Assembly: GCA_933228675.1 (NCBI GenBank) | Contig: OW121740.1 | Location: 37,733,792 to 37,797,791, forward strand | Length of the DNA stretch: 64,000 nt | Direction: 5' to 3' | Origin: Stomorhina lunata | Taxonomy: Eukaryota > Arthropoda > Insecta > Diptera > Rhiniidae | In this document: positions 55,991 to 64,000 of the stretch, in pieces | How positions within the stretch are numbered: the first letter of the stretch is position 1 | Layout: each line of letters begins with the position of its first letter | Translations under genes and position numbers: made by a program | The notes under the pieces: model-generated | The model's database searches: none | Seen by the model: only the letters and a program-made list of their open reading frames with translations | Told to the model about the DNA's origin: nothing

Positions 55991-56689
55991 AAAAATATAT
56001 ACGATCTTTAAAAGAAGAGAGTGGTAGAAGTCAAACCGTAAGAAAGTAAAATCTTTGGGATTTTGTTGGCCAAAAACTGTTATTTACTTTGTAAGTAAAT
56101 GTTACATTCCAGGTCTTCATCTCTTTCCTTTTAGTTTGAGTATTTAAACACTCTATGTCCGCCTTAATGTCTGTTCAAATTTGGATAAAGTTGGCAAAGA
56201 TGTTTTGTCTGTTACTTTATGGCGACTCCAAAAGGTTTTCACGAAAATTTTGTAGGCAAAAAGAAAAAGTTAGCAATCATAATTAAATGGTTATTAGTTG
56301 TTAAGCGTTTCGTGGTTTGGTTTTCCTTTTTCTATTTAGTTTTTTTTTTGTTGTATGTATTCAAATGGATTCATTTGATTACGTTTTCAAGTTTGGCGGT
56401 AGGATAATTAATATGACTATAATTAATATGAAAATTGATATGCAGTTAGTGATGTTGTTAGTCGGTCATTTGGGATGGACCGAAAATTTAGATAGTAAAA
56501 AGCAGGGAGTGATATTTGTGGATGTAGATGAAAAGGGAGTGGTGTTTTGGGGTTGTCAAAATTGTAATATTGGTTGGGTAATGTCAAGAAAGAGAAGGAG
56601 AGGAGGAATTGTTTTCACATGGAAATGTTAAGATTGAAATGTAAATTATTCAAAATTTTGTTGATTACTAGCTGTAAAAGTAGGTGATG
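55991..56689. other. Non-repetitive stretch, no gene seen
   Basis: Two overlapping frames (56219-56407 and 56317-56631) encode hydrophobic starts but show no recognisable domain or family signature. The longer, 104 codons, is the least implausible small gene of the window, yet its composition follows the T-rich DNA and I do not call it. Confidence 0.4.
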
Positions 56690-57000
56690 TAGTTGATGCC
56701 GAATACCCAGCAACGGTTCTGTGGACATCGATCTCCTCGTAGTATTAACCGGGGAACTACGTTAACACCCGTTAATGTAGCGAGGTAACATGAGCCGCGA
56801 GTTCTCCCTTAAGAACTATAAAATATGGGTTATGAGGTTGGGCTAGCAAATCATTCCTGAAATAAACAATTTCTATGAAAAAGCTAAAATTAGAATAAAT
56901 TAAATTATGTTCAAAGAGAGCGCCCGAAACTTCGATGAAAAGACCAAGCATGGAATTCTAAAATATGCTCGACCTTTGACATTAACAGGTTGTAAATATA
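56690..57000 (+). repeat. Dispersed family S, copy 3
   Basis: Shares GATGTAGTTGATGCCGAATA, CTCCTCGTAGTATTAACCG, GTTAACACCCGTTAATGTAG, CCGAAACTTCGATG, GGAATTCTAAAATATGCTCG and AACAGGTTGTAA with 15605-16060, at moderate divergence. It directly abuts the array at 57005. Part of the middle is deleted relative to copy 1 (AAGACCAAG joins TGGAATTC). Confidence 0.65.
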
Positions 57001-57004
57001 GACC

Positions 57005-59840
57005 ATTTAAATATTTTTATAAAAATTTTCATTACAAAATTTTTCTATAGAAAAATTTTCATTTAAAAATTGTTTCTATAAAAAATTTTCATTAAGAATT
57101 TTTTTTCTATAAAAAAATTTTTATTAAATTTTTTTTTCTATAGAAAAATTTTCATTAAAAATTTTTTCTAGAAAAAAATTTCATTAAAAAATTTTTTCTA
57201 TAAAAAAATTTTTATTAAAAAATTTTTTCTATAGAAAAATTTTCATTAAAGAATTTTTTCTATGGAAAAATTTTCATTAAAAAATTTTTTCTATAGAAAA
57301 ATTTTCATTAAAAAATTTTTTCTATAGAAAAATTTTCATTAAAAAATTTTTTCTATAGAAAAATTTTCATTAAAAAATTTTTTCTATAGAAAAATTTTCA
57401 TTAAAAAATTTTTTCTATAGAAAAATTTTCATTAAAAAATTTTTTCTATAGAAAAATTTTCATTAAAAATTTTTTTTCTATAGCAAAATTTTCATTAAAA
57501 AATTTTTTCTATAGAAAAATTTTCATTAAAATTTTTTTTTATATAGAAAAATTTTTATTAAAAAATTTTTTCTATAGAAAAATTTTCATTAAAAATTTTT
57601 TCTATAGAAAAATTTTCATTAAAAATTTTTTCTATAGAAAAATTTTCATTAAAATATTTTTTCTATAGAAAAATTTTCATTAACAAATTTTTTCTATAGA
57701 AAGATTTTCATTAACAAATTTTTTCTATAGAAAAATTTTCATTAAAAATTTTTTTCTATAGAAAAATTTTCATTAAAAATTTTTTTCTATAGAAAAATTT
57801 TCATTAAAAAATTTTTTCTATAGAAAAATTTTCATTAAAAAATTTTTTCTATAGAAAAATTTTCATTAAAAATTTTTTTCTATAGAAAAATTTTCATTAA
57901 AAATTTTTTTCTATAGAAAAAATTTCATTAAAAATTTTTTCTATAGAAAAATTTTCATTAAAAAATTTTTTCTATAGAAAAATTTTCATTAAAAAATTTT
58001 TTCTATAGAAAAATTTTCATTAAAAAAAATTTTCTATAGAAAAATTTTCATTAAAAATTTTTTCTATAGAAAAATTTTCATTAAAAAATTTTTCTATAGA
58101 AAAATTTTCATTAAAAAATTTTTTCTATAGAAAAATTTTCATTAAAAAATGTTTTCTACAGAAAAATTTTCATTAAAAAATTTTTTCTATAGAAAAATTT
58201 TCATTAAAAATTTTTTTCTATAGAAAAATTTTCATTAAAAAATTTTTTCTATAGAAAAATTTTCATTAAAAAAATTTTTCTATAGAAAAATTTTCATTAA
58301 AAAATTTTTTCTATAGAAAAATTTTCATTAAAAAATTTTTTCTATAGAAAAATTTTCATTAACAAATTTTTTCTATAGAAAAATTTTCATTAAAAAATTG
58401 TTCTATAGAAAAATTAAAAAATTTTTTCTATAGAAAAATTTTCATTAAAAATTTTTTTCTATAGAAAAATTTTCATTAAAAATTTTTTTCTATAGAAAAA
58501 TTTTCATTAAAATTTTTTTCTATAGAAAAATTTTCATTAAAAAATTTTTTCTATAGAAAAATTTTCATTAAAAAATTTTTTCTATAGAAAAATTTTCATT
58601 AAAAATTTTTTTCTATAGAAAAATTTTCATTAAAAATTTTTTTCTATAGAAAAATTTTCATTAAAAATTTTTTTCTATTGAAAAATTTTCATTAAAAAAT
58701 TTTTTCTATAGAAAAATTTTCATTAAAAAATTTTTTCTATAGAAAAATTTTCATTAAAAAATTTTTTCTATAGAAAAATTTTCATTAAAAAAATTTTCTA
58801 TAGAAAAATTTTCATTAAAAATTTTTTTCTATAGAAAAATTTTCATTAAAAATTTTTTTCTATAGAAAAATTTTCATTAAAAAATTTTTTCTATAGAAAA
58901 ATTTTCATTAAAAAATTTTTTCTATAGAAAAATTTTTATTAAAAAATTTTTTCTATAGAAAAATTTTCATTAAAAAATTTTTTCTATAGAAAAATTTTCA
59001 TTAAAAAATTTTTTCTATAGAAAAATTGTCATTAAAAAAAATTTTCTATAGAAAAATTTTCATTAAAAAATTTTTTCTATAGAAAAATTTTCATTAAAAA
59101 ATTTTTTCTATAGAAAACTTTTCATTAAAAATTTTTCTATAGAAAAATTTTCACTAAAAAAATTTTTCTATAGAAAAATTTTCACTAAAAAAATTTTTCT
59201 ATAGAAAAATTTTCACTAAAAAAATTTTTCTATAGAAAAATTTTCACTAAAAAAATTTTTCTATAGAAAAATTTTCACTAAAAAAATTTTTCTATAGAAA
59301 AATTTTCACTAAAAAAATTTTTCTATAGAAAAATTTTCACTAAAAAAATTTTTCTATAGAAAAATTTTCACAAAAAAAATTTTTCTATAGAAAAATTTTC
59401 ACTAAAAAAATTTTTCTATTAAAAAAATTTTTCTATAGAAAAATTTTCACTAAAAAAATTTTTCTATAGAAAAATTTTCACTAAAAAAATTTTTCTATTA
59501 AAAAAATTTTTCTATAGAAAAATTTTCACTAAAAAAATTTTTCTATAGAAAAATTTTCACTAAAAAAATTTTTCTATAGAAAAATTTTCACTAAAAAAAT
59601 TTTTCTATAGAAAAATTTTCACTAAAAAAATTTTTCTATAGAAAAATTTTCACTAAAAAAATTTTTCTATAGAAAAATTTTCACTAAAAAAATTTTTCTA
59701 TAGAAAGATTTTCACTAAAAAAATTTTTCTATAGAAAAATTTTCACTTAAAAAAATTTTTCTATAGACAAATTTTCATTAAAAAATTTTTCTATAGAAAA
59801 ATTTTCATTAAAAAATTTTTCTATAGACAAAAATTTTAAT
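57005..59840. repeat. Satellite array, 31-bp unit with CTATAGAAAAATTTTC
   Basis: About 92 units: CTATAGAAAAATTTTCATTA followed by AAAAATTTTTT, mostly 31 bp with one-base slips in the A/T runs. From about 59148 to 59745 the units switch to TTTTCACTAAAAAAATTTTT, a sharply bounded homogeneous sub-block of about 19 units. The left edge starts abruptly after family S, and the right edge decays at 59820. Confidence 0.97.
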
Positions 59841-59909
59841 TATACAAGTTTTCGATAGGAAAAGTATTTTTAGTCCCCATTTCTGTAAAGGGTTAAAATA
59901 TATGTTTTT

Positions 59910-60740
59910 ATAAAATAAATTTTTTTTAAGAAATGTAAATTTTGACCTTTGACCCCGGTGAAGAAAGGGTTAATCTCATCCAAAATAATAGATTTTTCAT
60001 AAGTTTGTATATGAAAGACTTATGAAAAATCTATTATTTAGGATGAGATTAAAACTTTCTTCACCGGGGTCAAAGGTCAAAATTTACATTTCTTAAAAAA
60101 TGTTTATTTTATAAAGCAAATAAAGCAATAATAATTATTAAAATTTAATACAGGTAAAATTTACTAAATATCTACTCAAATTTTGTGCAAAAATTTTAGT
60201 TTTCTCGAAATTCTTCAATTTTAAATCGCAGGTACGGCGAAACGGTTTGAGATATGGACCTTAACTTTTTTGAGTTTTATTCTCCAATTTGTCTGTTTTA
60301 GATTTCTTAATTTTTAATATTTTTGAAACAACATTTTCTGAAACTTCAAAAATGATATTTGAAACCGACCCGAAAAAATTGTAAATTTTCCAACACGAAA
60401 GAGTCTAAGTAAATTCGATTATATTTTAAGAAAATTGTTAGTATTATTCCAGCCAATCAATAATAAATCATGTCTTGTTTTGGAGTTTCTTTATTTACAA
60501 AAAAAATTTTGGTGCATATCCTAAGGCGCGTTTTCAGGGACAAGAATTTTCGGGGGAAATTTGCAATAACTCCAAAACTACTTCATGGATTTTTGGCTTT
60601 GATTATTTGAAATCAGGCTGTGTTAGTACCCTAGTGGTCATAAATAGTGTTAAGTTCACTAACGCACAAACAAACATATATTTCAAGAGCACGTGTGTGT
60701 GCCTAAGCTTTCTCTTATTGGATAATCGCCTCCATTAGTT
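59910..60740. mobile_element. Palindrome plus relative of the hAT-like element at 38.6 kb
   Basis: 59910-60003 and 60019-60115 are near-perfect inverted arms of about 93 bp around a 15-bp spacer, sharing GGGGTCAAAGGTCAAAATTT and its complement. Beyond, 60185-60610 matches 38780-39180 in order: GGTACGGCGAAAC, GATATGGACCT, AATAAATCATGTCTTG and CTTCATGGATTTTTGGCTTT. The arm sequence also has a counterpart at about 38650 (CACCTTTGACCCCGATGAA). TAGGGTGACC ends are absent here, so this is a divergent or truncated relative. Confidence 0.65.
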
Positions 60741-62394
60741 GTTTCCAAATTAGAGTAAAAGCGGTATACTTTTTCATGGGACTTATAGAAAAGACCATAC
60801 GGCATATCAATATATGGAAATGCATCATCATTGTATTATAGAGTCATTGTATAAAGGCTTTTTAGTTTATATTATCAAAATTCCATTGAAATTAATTGTC
60901 GTACATTAATATGACCCGATAATATAACAATCAAAATTCTTAAAATTTAGCATAAATATAAAATACCTCCAAAAAAATAGTTTCTACAACTTTTGATTTA
61001 TTTATAATGAAGACTTTTACTTTCCTTACAAACATTAAAATCATGTCTCATTTTGATTATAACCCATATAAATTTTGGTTTTAACTTCAAAAATAATTTG
61101 TGTTGAAATTCTTCCTCTTTTTCAATAAAACTGATATCAGAGCCATTAATATTCGTATATTAAACAAAATCAAAGAATTAAGAAGGAAGGAAAGGAAAAA
61201 GTAAAAATTAATATTCATATAAATTTGAATTGAAATAAATACATAAACAACGAATAAAGACAGACCCGCACATTTTTTTTGGGGAATCTTTGGGATGTGG
61301 GCCAAAAATTTGGAAGAAAAAAAAAAAAAGAAATCATCTTGTTAAACAAATAATAGCTGGTCTTTTCCAATAACCAATTTCCTACCTCTTAACGCCTTAT
61401 CCTAGTGCTATCTTGCCTTTTGGTCTCTTTTTAGGCTTTTTTATATTGAATATGATAATTATAATGATCATGTTGCAAATGATGGCTGCTGCCATATTTA
61501 ATGTTTATCATTTAAATGGGTCTTCTCTCTAAAAAGGTTATATATGTTTGACCCGCTTAATTTTTTTTTGGCGTGTATCTTTAACATATTTTCCATCTTT
61601 ATATTGGACTTTTAAGACTTTACAAAATATATAAAAAAAATCCTTGTTTTCATTTCTGTAACGACCATTTATTTCATCTGAATCGATAGCGTTGACGTCA
61701 TTTTATTCGTTCGCTTTTCTTCCATAAATTGAATATTCGATAAATGTTCAGACAGACGACACTCACTCAGCCGCAGATTCGTTTGGTCAATTCAGCCTCC
61801 CAACCAGATGCAAATTTCTTATCTTACATTTTTTGCTGTTTTTATGATTATGGCATAATAATGTTTCGTTTGTATGAATATTTTTTTTCGAAAATTTGTA
61901 TCTTGTCTTCATATTTTTGATTTGCTGTACAATTTTTTTTTTCTTTCCAATGGAGAGTGTTTTCGTTTTCATTTTCATTCCATTTGCAACTTCTTTAAAG
62001 ACGAATGAAAGTAAAATTAAAGCCATTTATATTTATTAGCTTCTTTTTTGTGTTATTATAAGATCGGTACCTATTTATGTTGAATGGGTGTATTCGATTT
62101 TATATAGAATTTGTAACATATTTTATCTATTAATTTTAATACGCCACTTCATTGTTTTGGACTCATCTTTATGAATAGTGACCCAAATTCCTAAGAATTG
62201 TTTAAAAATAGAATGGAAATAAGTCCTTAACTTCTAAACTGTTAAGTGGATTATAAAAAATTTCATGTGGATATATCAGAAGTATTGGGGAATTTTAGTT
62301 TTGAACCTGGAAAGCCTAGATTTTACTTGGCGGCACAATCGGCCCCAAAGTAGGGCACCTCAGACTCATAAATCACTAAAAAAAATATTTAGAA
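60741..62394. other. AT-rich stretch, no gene seen
   Basis: Non-repetitive. A TGACGTCA palindrome lies at about 61692, and a CA/GA-richer segment at 61740-61800. Short frames around 61087-61305 and 61787-62026 are low-complexity, without known motifs. Confidence 0.45.
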
Positions 62395-64000
62395 AAAAAA
62401 TGATAGAAAATTTTTTTATCAAAAATTTTTCTATAGAAAATTTTTTTATCAAAAATTTTTCTATAGAAAATTTTTTTATCAAAAAATTTTCCATAGAAAA
62501 TTTTTTTATCAAAAACTTTTCTATAGAAAATTTTTTTATCAAAAATTTTTCAATAGAAAAAAAATTTTTCTATAGAAAATTTTTTTATCAAAAATTTTTC
62601 TATAGAAAATTTTTTTATCAAAAATTTTTCTATAGAAAATTTTTTTATCAAAAATTTTTCTATAGAAAATTTTTTTATCAAAAATTTTTCTATAGAAAAT
62701 TTTTTTATCAAAAAATTTTCCATAGAAAATTTTTTTATCAAAAACTTTTCTATAGAAAATTTTTTTATCAAAAATTTTTCAATAGAAAAAAAATTTTTCT
62801 ATAGAAAATTTTTTTATCAAAAATTTTTCTATAGAAAATTTTTTTATCAAAAATTTTTCTATAGAAAATTTTTTTATCAAAAATTTTTCTATAGAAAATT
62901 TTTTTATCAAAAATGTTTCTATAGAAAATTTTTTTATCAAAAATTTTTCTATAGAAAGTTTTTTTATTAAAAATTATTTTATAGAAAATTTTTCTTCTCA
63001 AAAATTTTTCTATAGAAAATTTTTCTTCTCAAAAATTTTTCTATAGAAAATTTTTTTCCAACAATTTTTTTATATAAAATTTGTATTAAATTTTTTTCTG
63101 TTGAAATTTTGTTTATCAAAAATTTTTCTATACAAAATTTTTTTATCAAAAACTTTTCTATAGAAATTTTTTTTATCAAAAATTTTTCTATAGAAAATTT
63201 TTTTATCAAACATTTTTTTATTGAAAATTTTTTTATCTTACATTTTTCTATAGACATTTTTTTATCAAAAATTTTTCTATAGAAATTTTCTTATCAAAAA
63301 TTTTTCTATAGAAAATTTTTTTATCAAAAATTTTTCTATAGAAAATTTTTTTATCAAAAATTTTTCTATAGAAAATTTTCTTATCAAAAATTTTTCTGTA
63401 GAAAATTTTTTTTATCAAAAATGTTTCTATAGAAAATTTTTAAAAGAAAAAGTTTTCTACTTGTTTTTTTTGTAATTTTTTTTTTTCAAAAATTTTGCTA
63501 TAGAAAATTTTTTTATAGAAAATTTTTTTATAAAAAATTTTTTTATCAAAAATTTTTCTATAGAAAATTTTTTTATCAAAAATGTTTCTATAGAAAATTT
63601 TTTTTATCAAAAATTTCTATAGAAAATTTTTTTAACAAAAATTTTTTATAGAAAATTTTTTTAACAAAAATTTTTTTATATAAAATTTTTATTAAATTTT
63701 TTTCTGTTGAAATTTTTTTTATCAAAAATTTTTCTATAGAAATTTTTTTATCAAACATTTTTCTATAGACATTTTTTTATCCAAAATTTTTCTATAGAAA
63801 TTTTTTTTATCGAAAATTTTTCTATAGAAAATTTTTTTATCAAAAATTTTTCTATAGAAAATTTTTTTATCAAAAATTTTTCTACAGAAAATTTTTTTAT
63901 CAAAAATTTTTCTACAGAAAATTTTTTTATCAAAAAATTTTCTATAAAAAATTTTTTTTATCAAAAATTTTTCTATAGAAATTTTTTTTTATCAAAAATT
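62395..64000. repeat. 30-bp array running off the right end of the window
   Basis: Units CTATAGAAAATTTTTTTATC plus AAAAATTTTT, exactly 30 bp in the homogeneous part (62400-62940). A block of eleven units including TTTTCCATAG and CAATAGAAAAAAAATTT markers occurs at about 62480-62560 and again at about 62720-62790, spacing about 240 bp. 62980-63800 is more variable. The 30-bp period yields long repetitive Lys/Phe/Ile frames on both strands, which are not genes. Confidence 0.95.

Noticed and set aside
56317..56631. 104-codon frame with hydrophobic N-terminus and Cys residues near the end
   Set aside because: No recognised domain, strong T-rich bias like the surrounding DNA, and overlap with another frame. 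Evidence is insufficient for a gene call.

Overview
This window comes from a large, AT-rich insect genome, most likely a higher fly (Diptera, possibly a calyptrate). The evidence is indirect: LINE relics of insect type, a DDE_3/Tc1-mariner transposon, hAT-like elements and several families of short palindromic satellites. I found no intact host protein-coding gene, no rRNA and no convincing functional tRNA. Every recognisable coding sequence is mobile-element derived and broken. The window looks like intergenic, intronic or heterochromatic repeat.

The sequence is dominated by long tandem arrays with periods of 29-31 bp (1-986, 1918-4930, 6640-7487, 8460-9805, 18735-20600, 24540-26760, 27176-28415, 37655-38260, 39552-40560, 43020-45240, 53898-55868, 57005-59840, 62395-64000). 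Most units keep a CTATAGAA-type box, usually inside the palindrome TTTTCTATAGAAAA. The rest of the unit is swapped between arrays: a CCTTCCCGACGCTCAG block, a GATC-N-GATC dyad, or poly-A/T blocks. Nearly every unit carries a perfect dyad.

Some arrays belong to a foldback-like mobile family with copies at 6325-10084, 18611-22828 and 36740-38413, and a fragment at about 53.9-55.9 kb. A copy consists of a unique end, an array, a central segment and an inverted arm. The centre carries sequences that fit a type I hammerhead ribozyme (8045-8091 minus, 8282-8328 plus, 37502-37547 plus). An element that combines 30-bp arrays, foldback arms and hammerhead motifs is my main candidate for an undescribed system.

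Another dispersed family, about 0.7-0.8 kb and called family R here (ATACCCTTCACC ... CTTACTTG, flanked by TT), has seven copies: 11636, 12564 (minus), 30057, 32525, 49053, 51703 and 53299 (minus). It is a frequent insertion target. The copy at 49053 contains a 591-bp hAT-like element with an 8-bp duplication and a 1.3-kb mariner-superfamily transposon with TA duplications. The copy at 53299 is split by a 2-kb array. A second hAT-like element (38560-39551, 8-bp duplication) sits in a GATC satellite. LINE relics lie at 21120-22590 (RNase H type), 40600-41853 (jockey-like) and 46060-49045 (RTE-like, interrupted by a second LINE). A roughly 350-bp transposase fragment is tandemly amplified at 16833-18110. 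Stretches between these features are AT-rich and show nothing I can call a gene.

All boundaries were read by eye. Those supported by target-site duplications or empty sites are reliable to a few bases; satellite and LINE edges are approximate.
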